Assembly: GCA_946409545.1 (NCBI GenBank) | Contig: CAMJWT010000005.1 | Coordinates: 1-64,000, forward strand | Length of the DNA: 64,000 bases | From: RUG12783 sp946409545 | GTDB lineage: Bacteria; Bacillota_I; Bacilli_A; RF39; UBA660 | Reading direction: 5' to 3' | Shown: piece after piece, positions 47,166 through 56,304 of the stretch | How positions within the stretch are numbered: position 1 is the first letter of the stretch | How the letters are laid out: every line of letters starts with the position of its first letter | The notes under the pieces: model-generated | The model's database searches: none | What the model was told of the DNA's origin: nothing | What the model saw: the letters and a program-made list of their open reading frames with translations, nothing else | Translations under genes and position numbers: made by a program

Positions 47166-48397
47166 GTTTTTGCAGAAACTTCTTCTTTATCATCAAATAA
47201 TTGAACACCTGAAGCTTTAAAATTATATACAGGTTTTATAACACGTGTTACTTCAACCGTTGGTGTTATATGATATAAGATTTCTTCTAGTGATTTATAA
47301 ACAAATGGTGCTTCATCAACTGTTTCTTCAGTAACAGATGTTGTATATATACCACTCATAGCTTCTCGATATTCTTCCATGTTAACGCGTTCTCTAGCTT
47401 CTTTTCTTGACATAATTCTTCCAGCTCCATGAGGTGCTGAATAATTCCAATCAGGATTTCCTTTTCCTACACCAATAATACAACCATCACGCATATTAAT
47501 TGGAATAATTACTCTTTCTCCTTCGCGAGCTGAAATGGATCCTTTTCTTACAATATTATCATCAAAAGAAATATAATTATGGACAGATTCAAAGTAATCA
47601 TCTAATTTCCATCCCATATGTTCTGTAATACGTTTAGCAATTGTGTATCGATTTAATACTGCAAATTCCTGACATATTTTCATATCATGTAAATATGCTT
47701 CACGATATTTTCCTTCTAAATAAGCAAATTCAGATGGAACTCTTGGTTCAAAATTTTCATATTCTTTAGCAAGATCAGTAAGAGCTTTTTGAATCTCTTG
47801 TTCACGACCTTCTTCTTTATATTGTTTTATCAATTGTTCTCTTCTTTCGCTAAATTCAAGGATACCATGATTACATATTTGATCAGCAAGATTTTGATAA
47901 TATGCTGCAACTTGCGTTCCTAAGTTTCTAGATCCTGTATGAATTACTAAATATTTTTCTCCATCTTCAGCTTCATCAATTTCAATGAAGTGATTTCCTC
48001 CACCTAAAGATCCAATTGCATTCTCAAGTCTTCCTGTATCTTTTAATCTACTGTAACAATATAATCTTGTTAAATCAAAATCTACTATTTTTTGATCATT
48101 AACAGCAAGTCCATTAGGAATTGAACTACTAATAAAATCATCTAATTTCTTATAATCAATATCAACTTTTCCTAATGATACACAAAGCATACCACAGCCA
48201 ATATCACCACCAACGATATTAGGAATAACTTTATCTCCTAAATCACCAGTAAAGCCAATAACACAACTTTTACCACTATGAACATCGGGCATTATTCTTA
48301 CTTTACTATCACGAAAAGCATCTTGATCTAGCAATTCATCAATTTGCCTTCTCGCTTCATCTTCTATATTATCTGTAAATATTTTTAAATCACGCAT
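47159..48397 (-). CDS. rtcB: RNA ligase RtcB, second copy
   Basis: A 412-residue RtcB with all active-site motifs: DVHSGKS, GDIGCGML, GGGNHF, HTGSRNLG, SVHNYI and PHGAGRIMSR. The Gly before DIGCG replaces Val of copy 1; the metal-binding Asp and Cys remain. ATG at 48397 has GGAG eight bases upstream. Preceded, 20 bases away, by a frameshifted small gene, and followed by a terminator, so it is transcribed apart from the effector operon. Confidence 0.92.
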   Translation of the reverse strand: MRDLKIFTDNIEDEARRQIDELLDQDAFRDSKVRIMPDVHSGKSCVIGFTGDLGDKVIPNIVGGDIGCGMLCVSLGKVDIDYKKLDDFISSSIPNGLAVNDQKIVDFDLTRLYCYSRLKDTGRLENAIGSLGGGNHFIEIDEAEDGEKYLVIHTGSRNLGTQVAAYYQNLADQICNHGILEFSERREQLIKQYKEEGREQEIQKALTDLAKEYENFEPRVPSEFAYLEGKYREAYLHDMKICQEFAVLNRYTIAKRITEHMGWKLDDYFESVHNYISFDDNIVRKGSISAREGERVIIPINMRDGCIIGVGKGNPDWNYSAPHGAGRIMSRKEARERVNMEEYREAMSGIYTTSVTEETVDEAPFVYKSLEEILYHITPTVEVTRVIKPVYNFKASGVQLFDDKEEVSAKTK

Positions 48398-48417
48398 CAA
48401 ATCAACTCCGTTCTTAT

Positions 48418-48634
48418 CTATCTTGCTCTTCCGTTTCTTTCCAAAAAGGTATTAAAAAACATTTCAGAGATTTTGCTATCCGTAATTGGTAGTAATTCGT
48501 TTATTCTATTTAATATTTCTTCTTTTTCTTGAACATCTTTCATATCAAATTGATTTAAGAAACTAATTGCAATACAAAACAATTATGTCATTTATCCCAT
48601 CCGAATTAACATGTATCAATTTACTAGAACTCAT
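48418..48634 (-). pseudogene. Frameshifted small gene upstream of rtcB
   Basis: On the minus strand an ATG at 48634 with AGGTGAG upstream opens MSSSKLIHVNSDGIND and stops at TAG (48563-48565). In the next frame, from about 48566, the sequence continues ISFLNQFDMKDVQEKEE and ends ERNGRAR at 48418. Joined, the two give a roughly 72-residue helical protein; the span is 217 bases, one more than a multiple of three, consistent with one inserted base. No family recognised. The 317-base gap between the rtcB gene and the phosphoesterase gene holds only this, its promoter and a terminator. Confidence 0.6.
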
Positions 48635-48665
48635 ATTCTCACCTACTCTATAATTATCCAATATT

Positions 48666-48694
48666 ATTATACAAAAAAACTATCGGTAATTAAA
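48666..48694 (-). promoter_or_regulatory. Promoter of the small gene and second rtcB
   Basis: On the minus strand TTTAAT and TATAAT (48666-48671) are 17 bases apart; the spacer ends in seven T and a G, as at the effector operon promoter. It overlaps the T tract of the preceding terminator. Confidence 0.5.
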
Positions 48695-48711
48695 CACGAT
48701 AGCATTTTTTT
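48673..48711. terminator. Terminator after phosphoesterase gene
   Basis: CTATCG and CGATAG pair around an 11-base loop, with seven-base A and T tracts on the two sides. Confidence 0.65.
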
Positions 48712-48717
48712 GCATTA

Positions 48718-49422
48718 TTAAACGTCTAATTTTACACCAAAGAATCTGTAAGATAGATTATGTTCATTATCAAAATCAATAAAACTTTTGAGGAAACTCT
48801 CTCGATCATATTCTATTATTCTTTTTTCATATGTTATATCTTTAAGAATATTAACAATATAGTAACTAGTTTTATTATCATATACACAACCACTAGTACC
48901 AACATCAACTATTGATAAATCAGGATATTCAAAATTAATATGATTATGACCAACAAAATAGAAATCACAATTTAGTTTTTTAGTTATTTCTTGTAATTTA
49001 TCTTTATCTTCCATAATATCCACAGGATAAAATAATTTATTATGTTTCATACTTTTAAGAAAGAAATGACTAAAATAAATCTTTTTACCATCATATTCTT
49101 TTTCAAGATATATTGGTAATTTATTAATAAAATCTAAATGTTTTTCTTTTATCTTTTTATGAACCCATAAATGATGGCGATTACCTTCTTTGTAAAAATC
49201 AACATCACTTTCTTTCATTTGTCTTTCTTCATGATTACCTAAAATCATTGTAATATCAGGATGATTCATTATAAATTCTAAACATTTAATTGGTTGTGGT
49301 CCAATACCAATTGCATCTCCTAAATATATAATTTCTTTAATATTTTGTTTTTTAATATCGTTATATATACTTTCTAATGCTTCATAGTTTCCATGAATAT
49401 CAGAAAAAACTGCAAGTTTCAT
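48718..49422 (-). CDS. Calcineurin-like metallophosphoesterase
   Basis: A 234-residue enzyme with all the metal-binding blocks: FSDIHGNYEA, YLGDAIGIG, LGNHEE, a lone SHFF His, and VGHNHI. This is the YfcE/MJ0936-like group, which hydrolyses phosphodiesters in vitro; natural substrate unknown. AGGTGA upstream of ATG. Follows two small genes of the same orientation by 7 bases. Confidence 0.9.
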   Translation of the reverse strand: MKLAVFSDIHGNYEALESIYNDIKKQNIKEIIYLGDAIGIGPQPIKCLEFIMNHPDITMILGNHEERQMKESDVDFYKEGNRHHLWVHKKIKEKHLDFINKLPIYLEKEYDGKKIYFSHFFLKSMKHNKLFYPVDIMEDKDKLQEITKKLNCDFYFVGHNHINFEYPDLSIVDVGTSGCVYDNKTSYYIVNILKDITYEKRIIEYDRESFLKSFIDFDNEHNLSYRFFGVKLDV

Positions 49423-49429
49423 AAATCAC

Positions 49430-49681
49430 CTACTTCATTAATATTTTACCATTTCTTTTAACTATTTCATCAACACCAACAGATACAATATTATCTTGAA
49501 AAGGTCCTAATTCTTTATTATTAACTTCTTTTAATAAATAATATACACATTCATCTAATTCTTCATTTGTTGTCTCTTCTAAATAAATATCTCCACTTAA
49601 GGAACTAACCAAATTATATGGACATGCTGATATTTGATTAGCAAATCTCTTTGGAATACAAACAGCATAAACTTTAAACAT
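49430..49681 (-). CDS. Hypothetical protein
   Basis: An 83-residue soluble protein with alternating strand and helix predictions; Cys8, Cys20 and a Cys in the middle helix do not form an obvious metal site. No family recognised. GGGGGG precedes ATG by six bases. It lies between the kinase/pyrophosphatase-like fusion and the phosphoesterase in one transcript. Confidence 0.6.
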   Translation of the reverse strand: MFKVYAVCIPKRFANQISACPYNLVSSLSGDIYLEETTNEELDECVYYLLKEVNNKELGPFQDNIVSVGVDEIVKRNGKILMK

Positions 49682-49691
49682 AATATCCCCC

Positions 49692-50543
49692 CTATCTAAT
49701 TATTGTATGTTTAAAATACTTTTCTTGAAAATCAATTAAATTATTAATTTCCGAATCAGTATAATTAACCCCTTTCGGTACTATTATTAATTTATCATCA
49801 TTATCATCGAGCCTTTTAATAATTGCAATACAAATACCTTCGTATCTTTCTACTATATCATCTACTCCTAATAAGTAACAATCAATCTCTTCATTATCAT
49901 CAGATAATGTATTAGGTAGATAACCATAATTAACAGAATAAATAAGATCATGTTTTGGATGTTTACTACCAATTGGTCGATCAATAATAATAGATAATTT
50001 AGAACCAATAAATTCTTTTTTTAAATCATCAATAATATTTTCCATAATATTATCAAAGTCATTTGATAAATCATATGAATTGATATTAATCTTTTTAAAA
50101 CAATCATTATAGTAATCATTCCTTTTTATAAAACAATCACATTTATCCATTAAAACATCATCATTAAAATTATTAATCCATTCATTTTTATCATACTTCT
50201 TTATTCTATCAAATAAATCTTCTTTAGATAAATTATTATAAGTAAGACCAATTAGATTAACATCAATCTTATCATAAATATCTAAAATATCAAGATAAGC
50301 TCCTTCCATAACATAGGAATAATCTTTATCTAAATGATTAATATAATTTATAACAAAGTTAGATAATTCCTTGGAAATAATACTTGCATCATGATATTTA
50401 GGATATGGCCAACAAGAAAGTTCTTCTATTGATTCAAAGATATTATCTAAACTTATATAAATATATCCTAATCTTTTACTTATCTTTTTAGCAAGAATGG
50501 TTTTTCCTACACGAGGACTTCCACATATTAATATATTTTTCAT
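49692..50543 (-). CDS. P-loop kinase fused to inorganic-pyrophosphatase-like domain
   Basis: A 283-residue two-domain protein. Residues 1-175 are a small P-loop kinase: GSPRVGKT (about 8-15), a substrate-binding LDNIFES and a lid-like helical part, similar to adenylate- or topology-modulation-type kinases. Residues about 180-283 resemble the small pyrophosphatase-like family: DRPIGSKHPKH, VNYGYLPNT, EEIDCYLLGVDD, and DDKLIIVPKG. GGAGG precedes ATG. The fusion suggests one enzyme that phosphorylates a small metabolite and one that handles pyrophosphate or a phosphoester, but no substrate can be named. Confidence 0.75.
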   Translation of the reverse strand: MKNILICGSPRVGKTILAKKISKRLGYIYISLDNIFESIEELSCWPYPKYHDASIISKELSNFVINYINHLDKDYSYVMEGAYLDILDIYDKIDVNLIGLTYNNLSKEDLFDRIKKYDKNEWINNFNDDVLMDKCDCFIKRNDYYNDCFKKININSYDLSNDFDNIMENIIDDLKKEFIGSKLSIIIDRPIGSKHPKHDLIYSVNYGYLPNTLSDDNEEIDCYLLGVDDIVERYEGICIAIIKRLDDNDDKLIIVPKGVNYTDSEINNLIDFQEKYFKHTIIR

Positions 50544-50555
50544 AAACCTCCTATA

Positions 50556-50583
50556 GAAAAAAGATTAACGAGTAATCTTTTAT
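50556..50583. terminator. Terminator after ABC transporter gene
   Basis: AAAAGATTA pairs with TAATCTTTT around ACGAG; T tract on the minus strand. Confidence 0.75.
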
Positions 50584-53500
50584 TCACTTCTTAAAGCTTC
50601 AACAGGATCTTTCTTAGAAGCTGCTCTTGCAGGGATTAATCCACCTATTAAAGTAAGAATAATACTTAAAATAATTAATTTAATTGCACTATCAACTGGT
50701 AAGGCTGCTGATATTTTAACAGCGCCTGTATAATGTCTTAATACGGCATTAATAATTGGAATTAAAGTATATGTTATACCTATACCAAATAATCCTGATA
50801 AGAAACCAACAATAAAGGTTTCAGCATTAAATATAGATGCAATATTTCTTTTACTTGCACCAATAGCACGTAAAATACCAATTTCTTTAGTTCTTTCATA
50901 AACAGAAATATAAGTAATAATACCAATCATAATACTTGATACAACTAAACTTATTGATACAAAGGCTATTAAAACATAACTTACAGCATCAACAATTGTT
51001 TTAACGGTATCCATTAAAATACCAGTAGTATCAGAGTATCTTATAACTTTTTCTTCATAACCAGTATCTTCCATTTCTTTATTGTAAGAATCTAAGAAAC
51101 TTAAGAAATGTTCTTTACCATCAAAACTATTAAAATAGAATGATATATAACTAGGAGCATCTAAATCTTGATAACCTAATTTAACTAAATTATTTTTCAA
51201 ACTCTTCTTTTCTCTACTCATCATTGCAGTTACAACACGAGCAAGTTCATCTTCCGTAAAGTTAAGTTTAAAGGCACTAGTAATCTTATTAGGATCAACA
51301 TTAAAGGCACTACCTAAACTCTTCATAAGATTTTGAGTCATTGTAGATACTTTCGTTAAGATATTTCTTCTCATTACAGTTTCAACCATTAAACTTGCCG
51401 TTTTTTGGAAAACAAAGGTAAGAGGAATTTCTGGTACTTCTTCAACTAATTTTTTATACATATCTTTATCAACACAAGCAACCATATTGTCTTCCGTCGA
51501 TAAAGATGGATCAGTTTGATTATAGTACTTAATATATGTATCTAACATTGTTTTAAAGACACCTTGATAAGTTAATTTATATGTATCTGCTGGTAAGATA
51601 TATTTCTTTTCTAAGTTAGCAAATATTTCTTTAGCTTTATCACTAGATAAAGTTTTATTAATTAATTCATCTAATTCTTTTTCACTAATTGTTTCTCCCA
51701 TATTATCAACAAGATCTGGTAATAATTTATAGAAACCATCATTCAAGTCTTTCATCGCATCAGTTGTATCTGTTGTAATTGAACTATTAATATCATTCAT
51801 AGAAGCTGTTACTTCTTTCATAATATCTTCTTCACTGATATTAACATTAAAGGCTTTAGATAATTTATCTTTATCTACAGATACAAAATCACTAAATTCA
51901 AAATTAAATTCATTTTCATCACTATCAAATCTTTTATTAGAGAATACATCAATATCTTTATTATCTAATTGTTTCCTAACAAGTTCTGACTTACTAGAAT
52001 AATCAATAATATATTTAATTAATTCTGGAGTATAATTAATACCTCTTTGTAAAGACATTGTTGTAACTCCTTCTTTTGGCGTTACAATACCAACAATTTT
52101 TAATTCAATGGCTTTATTATTAAAAATATCTTTAATATATTCTTTATCATCACTCATATCTTCATAAACTTCATATTTACTATTATATTTATAAAGATCG
52201 GTTGGCATAACAAGTTTCAATTTTATATTTAATAAATCATCATAAGTTAATTCAAGTGGATCATGATGAATATTTGCTGACTCGCCACTCATAATCTTTG
52301 TAACCATTTCAGATAATTCAGATGTATCACGAAGACCTAATGAATAAACAATTAAGTCTGGTATCGTATTAGGGTTAGATAAAACAATAATTAATTCATC
52401 ATACTTTTCTGGCATACGACCAGCAATAACATCATATTGTGAATCAATTACTTCACGATTACTCATCATTTGTGAATAAACAGAAGTATAAGAAGAATAA
52501 CTACTCATTAAAGAATTAGAACCAAATGTTGATGTAAACAGGTTACTTGGATTTAATTTAGCAATAGTATCAGTTGCATCAATTGCATAAATAATTGGAT
52601 CAACATTATAATTATAATCAACAGTTGCTAAATCATTCTTTACTTTAGAATAATTAGCCTCTAAATATCTTTTCAAACTCTTTAAATCATTAGCTTTTAC
52701 ATTAACAAGCATTGATGATACAAGAGGTTGTTCAACAACTTTACCTTCTGGTTTTTCAGCTTCTCTTGCAGCTTGCATTGATAGAAGAATTCCTGTGATA
52801 TCTGTTGACTCTTCCATAACCATTAAGGGGTATGATGTTAAAGCATCTTCTTGAATCGAATCAACATAATTTTGGAAACCATTCGATACCGCCATAATTA
52901 AGGCTATACCAATAATACCAATACTTCCAGCAAAGGCAACAAGAATGGTTCTTCCTTTTTTCGTCATTAAGTTATTAAATGATAAAGCAAGAGCTGTTAA
53001 GAAAGACATATTAGTCTTCTTACTTTTTTTCTTTTCTATTTCATATTGTTCTTTGGTATCAACTTTTCCATCATATGGATTAGAGTCACTTGTAATCTTA
53101 CCATCTTTTAAAGTAATAATACGATTAGCATATTCATTAGCAAGTTCAGGATTATGAGTAACCATAATAACTAATTTTCTTTTAGCTATTTTCTTTAATA
53201 TTTTCATAATCTGAACACTAGTTTCAGAGTCTAAGGCACCTGTTGGTTCATCAGCAAGTAAGATATCAGGATCATTAACAAGAGCACGAGCAATGGCAAC
53301 TCTTTGCATCTGACCACCAGATAATTGATTAGGACGTTTATGAAGATGATCTTCAAGACCTACATCAATAAGAGCTTTCCTAGCTCTTTCTTCACCCTCA
53401 CTTCTAGAAATACCTGATAGAGTTAAAGCTAGTCTTACATTTGTTAAAATACTTTGATGACCAATCAAATTATAACTTTGGAAAACAAAACCAATACGAT

Positions 53501-53747
53501 GATTACGATAACTATCCCAATCACGATCTTTATAATCTTTAGTACTAACTTCATTGATTCTTAAATCACCACTTGTGTAATGGTCTAATCCACCAATAAT
53601 ATTTAAAAAAGTTGTCTTTCCACTTCCAGAGGGACCAAGGATTGCAGCAAACTCAGATTCACGAAAATTTACGCTTACACCATCTAATGCTTTTTGTTTA
53701 AAACCACCGGTATCATATACTTTGGTAATCTTTTTTATTTCTAGCAT
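50580..53747 (-). CDS. MacB-like ABC transporter, ATPase fused to FtsX-type permease
   Basis: A 1055-residue fusion. Residues 1-230 are the ATPase: GPSGSGKTT (Walker A), LSGGQMQRVAIARAL (signature), LLADEPTGALD (Walker B). A membrane helix near 265-285 (LVAFAGSIGIIGIALIM) is followed by about 620 residues outside the cell and three C-terminal helices (near 925-1045) with ERTKEIGILRAIGAS, the FtsX-type signature. MacB-like proteins do mechanical work across the membrane, exporting peptides or lipoproteins. AAGGAGG precedes ATG. Monocistronic. The outer domain is unusually large. Confidence 0.9.
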   Translation of the reverse strand: MLEIKKITKVYDTGGFKQKALDGVSVNFRESEFAAILGPSGSGKTTFLNIIGGLDHYTSGDLRINEVSTKDYKDRDWDSYRNHRIGFVFQSYNLIGHQSILTNVRLALTLSGISRSEGEERARKALIDVGLEDHLHKRPNQLSGGQMQRVAIARALVNDPDILLADEPTGALDSETSVQIMKILKKIAKRKLVIMVTHNPELANEYANRIITLKDGKITSDSNPYDGKVDTKEQYEIEKKKSKKTNMSFLTALALSFNNLMTKKGRTILVAFAGSIGIIGIALIMAVSNGFQNYVDSIQEDALTSYPLMVMEESTDITGILLSMQAAREAEKPEGKVVEQPLVSSMLVNVKANDLKSLKRYLEANYSKVKNDLATVDYNYNVDPIIYAIDATDTIAKLNPSNLFTSTFGSNSLMSSYSSYTSVYSQMMSNREVIDSQYDVIAGRMPEKYDELIIVLSNPNTIPDLIVYSLGLRDTSELSEMVTKIMSGESANIHHDPLELTYDDLLNIKLKLVMPTDLYKYNSKYEVYEDMSDDKEYIKDIFNNKAIELKIVGIVTPKEGVTTMSLQRGINYTPELIKYIIDYSSKSELVRKQLDNKDIDVFSNKRFDSDENEFNFEFSDFVSVDKDKLSKAFNVNISEEDIMKEVTASMNDINSSITTDTTDAMKDLNDGFYKLLPDLVDNMGETISEKELDELINKTLSSDKAKEIFANLEKKYILPADTYKLTYQGVFKTMLDTYIKYYNQTDPSLSTEDNMVACVDKDMYKKLVEEVPEIPLTFVFQKTASLMVETVMRRNILTKVSTMTQNLMKSLGSAFNVDPNKITSAFKLNFTEDELARVVTAMMSREKKSLKNNLVKLGYQDLDAPSYISFYFNSFDGKEHFLSFLDSYNKEMEDTGYEEKVIRYSDTTGILMDTVKTIVDAVSYVLIAFVSISLVVSSIMIGIITYISVYERTKEIGILRAIGASKRNIASIFNAETFIVGFLSGLFGIGITYTLIPIINAVLRHYTGAVKISAALPVDSAIKLIILSIILTLIGGLIPARAASKKDPVEALRSE

Positions 53748-53802
53748 GATATCCCTCCTTTCAACTAATATAATTCTATCATTATTTAGTTATAATTACT
53801 AT

Positions 53803-53840
53803 GAAAAAATGGTGAATTTTTTTTATTTTTTCACCATTTC
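53803..53840 (-). terminator. Terminator after DUF4186 gene
   Basis: AAATGGTGAA and TTCACCATTT pair around a T/A-rich loop and are followed by TTTTTT on the minus strand; overlaps the 3' end of the gene. Confidence 0.65.
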
Positions 53841-54182
53841 TTTTTTTATCCATTCCATAATTAAAGCGACACAAAAATCAATCTCATGTTCCGTTAATAA
53901 TCTATCTTTAGGGATACCATACCATTTATTAAGACAAGTTCTACAACAAGTTGCTGTTGCATGCTGTGAAAGAAAAACAGGATGACCTTTCATTGGAGTT
54001 TGTTTTCCATCAATAAACTTACTAGTATCACTTAATCTATTTCGAATAAAGAAGTAAGCGTCTTCCCTTATTTTATCCATTCCATGATCATTAATATATT
54101 CAATCATATATTTGCGAAGGTGAAAACTATTTCTAAATTTTGATTTAGATAAAGATATTAATTTATCTTCTACAACACTCAT
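53823..54182 (-). CDS. DUF4186 family protein
   Basis: A 119-residue protein with the DUF4186 core: DGKQTPMKGHPVF, QHATATCCRTCLNKWYGI and a C-terminal Trp-containing helix. The Cys-Cys-x-x-Cys and His cluster suggests metal binding; function unknown. Its ATG overlaps the TGA of the transglutaminase-like gene (ATGA), so the two are co-translated. Confidence 0.88.
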   Translation of the reverse strand: MSVVEDKLISLSKSKFRNSFHLRKYMIEYINDHGMDKIREDAYFFIRNRLSDTSKFIDGKQTPMKGHPVFLSQHATATCCRTCLNKWYGIPKDRLLTEHEIDFCVALIMEWIKKEMVKK

Positions 54183-54703
54183 TTTCTTTTATATTCTCCT
54201 AATGAATTTATATATAAATTAAATTCTTTAAAAGTAAGGCCAACTGGTAAATCAAAAAATTCTGTAACAGGACGAGCATGCCCTTTATCAAAAGCTTCAT
54301 AATAAGCATTTATTTTACTTATCGCTTCTTCTTCACTTTCATATTTATAAATACCACGTTCTTCACTATTTGCATGTTCAGTATGATATACAAAACCATC
54401 AATATAACATAATGAAAAACAATGCATATGTTCATGAGCATCTAAATCATTAAAATTTTCATCTTCATAGATTCTTGTACAAAACATTTTATTAGGAATC
54501 TTCTTCTCATCAAGAAGTAAATGTGTAAGATATACTTGTTCCATACAAATACCTAATTTCTTTTCTAAAACAGTTTCAATACTCATTGTTTTATAAATTT
54601 TACGAAAATCTTTCATTGAATATAAATGAGTCTCTCCATATATATCAATCCAACCATATTTTAATTCATCTAATTTATTTAATATTTCAAATAAATCACT
54701 CAT
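54179..54703 (-). CDS. Transglutaminase-like cysteine protein
   Basis: A 174-residue protein with a transglutaminase-like core: the nucleophile region LGICMEQVYLTHLLL, then HEHMHCFSL with candidate catalytic His, and YHTEHANSE with a possible acid. No signal peptide, so cytoplasmic. Substrate unknown. AGGTGG precedes ATG. Divergently transcribed from the metallo-beta-lactamase-fold gene. Confidence 0.72.
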   Translation of the reverse strand: MSDLFEILNKLDELKYGWIDIYGETHLYSMKDFRKIYKTMSIETVLEKKLGICMEQVYLTHLLLDEKKIPNKMFCTRIYEDENFNDLDAHEHMHCFSLCYIDGFVYHTEHANSEERGIYKYESEEEAISKINAYYEAFDKGHARPVTEFFDLPVGLTFKEFNLYINSLGEYKRK

Positions 54704-54727
54704 AAAACCACCTATTTAATTATAACA

Positions 54728-54736
54728 TGATATAAT
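54728..54736 (+). promoter_or_regulatory. Extended -10 promoter
   Basis: TGATATAAT (TATAAT at 54731-54736) lies 21 bases before the start codon of the metallo-beta-lactamase-fold gene. No clear -35. Confidence 0.55.
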
Positions 54737-54757
54737 AATTTATAAGAAAGGTTATTT

Positions 54758-55363
54758 ATGAAAGAAATAGTTATTAATACTCAAAGTAGTATAAAAATTG
54801 GAAATATTTACTTTGATCCCTTTAAAATAGAAAAAGAAAGTCATGATGCAAGTTTTATTTTTATAACACATTCTCATTTTGATCATTTTGATCTTGATAG
54901 TATCAATAAAGTTAAAAACGATAATACAATTATTGTTATCCCTGATGATAGAGATATAAAAGAAAAACTAAGTAATTATCAAGTAGCATATCCAAATACT
55001 AAATATGAATTTAATAATTTAATTATTGAAACAGTACCAAGTTATAATACAAATAAAAGTTTTCATCCTAAAGATAATAATTGGCTAGGATATATAATTA
55101 CAATTGATAATGAAAGATTCTATATTATGGGAGACTCTGATATAACACCTGAAAGTATGAGTGTTCGTTGTGATTATTTATTTATACCAATTGGTGGCGT
55201 TTATACAATGAATTATCAAGAAGCTAGTGAATTAACAAATATTATTAAACCAAAGATTGTATACCCTATTCACTTTGGATCTATTGTTGGTGATAAAGAA
55301 GATTTTAATAAGTTTAAAGAATTAGTTAATAACAATATTGAAGTAATTAATAAATTATATTAA
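54758..55363 (+). CDS. Metallo-beta-lactamase-fold hydrolase, UlaG-like
   Basis: A 201-residue enzyme. THSHFDHFD is the HxHxDH metal motif, MGDSDITPE the downstream Asp block, and YPIHFGS supplies the last His. Size and motif order match the UlaG/YycJ-like L-ascorbate-6-phosphate lactonase relatives of unknown substrate. AAGG upstream of ATG. Plus-strand gene facing away from the transglutaminase-like gene. Confidence 0.88.
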   Translation: MKEIVINTQSSIKIGNIYFDPFKIEKESHDASFIFITHSHFDHFDLDSINKVKNDNTIIVIPDDRDIKEKLSNYQVAYPNTKYEFNNLIIETVPSYNTNKSFHPKDNNWLGYIITIDNERFYIMGDSDITPESMSVRCDYLFIPIGGVYTMNYQEASELTNIIKPKIVYPIHFGSIVGDKEDFNKFKELVNNNIEVINKLY

Positions 55364-55406
55364 TTACTTTTTTTATGACAAGTAAAAAAATATTATTTCA
55401 ATAAAA

Positions 55407-55436
55407 TTGACTATATATTTATCTATAAATTATAAT
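55407..55436 (+). promoter_or_regulatory. Sigma-70-type promoter for C39-like gene
   Basis: TTGACT (55407-55412) and TATAAT (55431-55436) with an 18-base spacer; RNA should start near 55443, just before the GGAG site. The intergenic 55364-55406 shows nothing else. Confidence 0.75.
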
Positions 55437-55460
55437 TTAGTTAGAATATAGGAGTTTATA

Positions 55461-56267
55461 ATGAATAAAAAGAAACAAATTATTTATTCTTTTATCTTTA
55501 TAATAATTGGAATCTTTTTTATATCCATAGGTAATATTTTAAATGTAAGTAATAAAGATCGTAAAAATGTTGTTAAAGAGGTAATAACGATGACCATAAA
55601 TAGAGAAAAGAATAAAGATTATAGACCACCAGTTGCAATAACTAGTTTCCCTTCTAAAGTAATTGAAGAAAGTGAACCAGTTACCCTAGCTCATATTAAA
55701 ATACCAACATATAATCAAGCAGCTACCGGTTATATCTTAGGCTGTGAAGGAGTATCCCTTTTTATGGCACTAAAAGGCCTTGGTTATATTCCTAATTATA
55801 ATATTCATGATTTTATGAAAACAATGCCTAAAGGTAAAACACCATTCGAAGGATATATGGGAAATCCTAAAATAGGACATGTTGGTGAAAATCAAGGTAA
55901 ACGAACAACAATATATCCAGAACCCCTTGCTAATTGGGCAAGTAAATATGCAACAGGGAAAGATTTAACAGGAGCAACAATTGAAGATTTAAAAAGAGAA
56001 CTTGATGAAGGTCATGTCATTCTTGTCTATGTAACATCTGGTTGGAACAAACCTATTTGGAAAAAATATTCATGGAGTATTAATCCAAAAGGTGAAATTG
56101 AAAATAACCATTGTTTAACAATTGTTGGTTATCGATCAAATGGTGATATTTTAGTAAATGATTGTCATGATGGTAGAGTTGATGGAAGACAAGGAGAATA
56201 TTGGGTTAAAGCAGATAAATTCGCAGAAATCTATAACTTAAGAAACTATGCTGTTTCCGTTTATTAA
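55461..56267 (+). CDS. Secreted C39-like cysteine peptidase family protein
   Basis: A 268-residue protein with an N-terminal membrane helix (residues 7-26) and a Peptidase_C39_2-type domain. The catalytic Cys lies in GCEGVSLFMAL, the His in NNHCLTIVGY and the Asp in VNDC. Such domains are found in wall-associated or bacteriocin-related enzymes; without an ABC transporter domain it is likely a secreted or membrane-tethered hydrolase. GGAG seven bases upstream of ATG. Own promoter and shared terminator, so monocistronic. Confidence 0.85.
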   Translation: MNKKKQIIYSFIFIIIGIFFISIGNILNVSNKDRKNVVKEVITMTINREKNKDYRPPVAITSFPSKVIEESEPVTLAHIKIPTYNQAATGYILGCEGVSLFMALKGLGYIPNYNIHDFMKTMPKGKTPFEGYMGNPKIGHVGENQGKRTTIYPEPLANWASKYATGKDLTGATIEDLKRELDEGHVILVYVTSGWNKPIWKKYSWSINPKGEIENNHCLTIVGYRSNGDILVNDCHDGRVDGRQGEYWVKADKFAEIYNLRNYAVSVY

Positions 56268-56273
56268 GCAAAA

Positions 56274-56304
56274 TAAAAAAGTCAAATAATTTTGACTTTT
56301 TTTA
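56274..56304. terminator. Bidirectional terminator between convergent genes
   Basis: AAAAAGTCAAA pairs with TTTTGACTTTTT around a short loop. It ends the C39-like gene (plus) and secG (minus). Confidence 0.85.

Noticed and set aside
53722..53985. Plus-strand frame over the 3' end of the DUF4186 gene
   Set aside because: Antisense to a recognised protein family; no ribosome binding site, Phe/Ile-rich.
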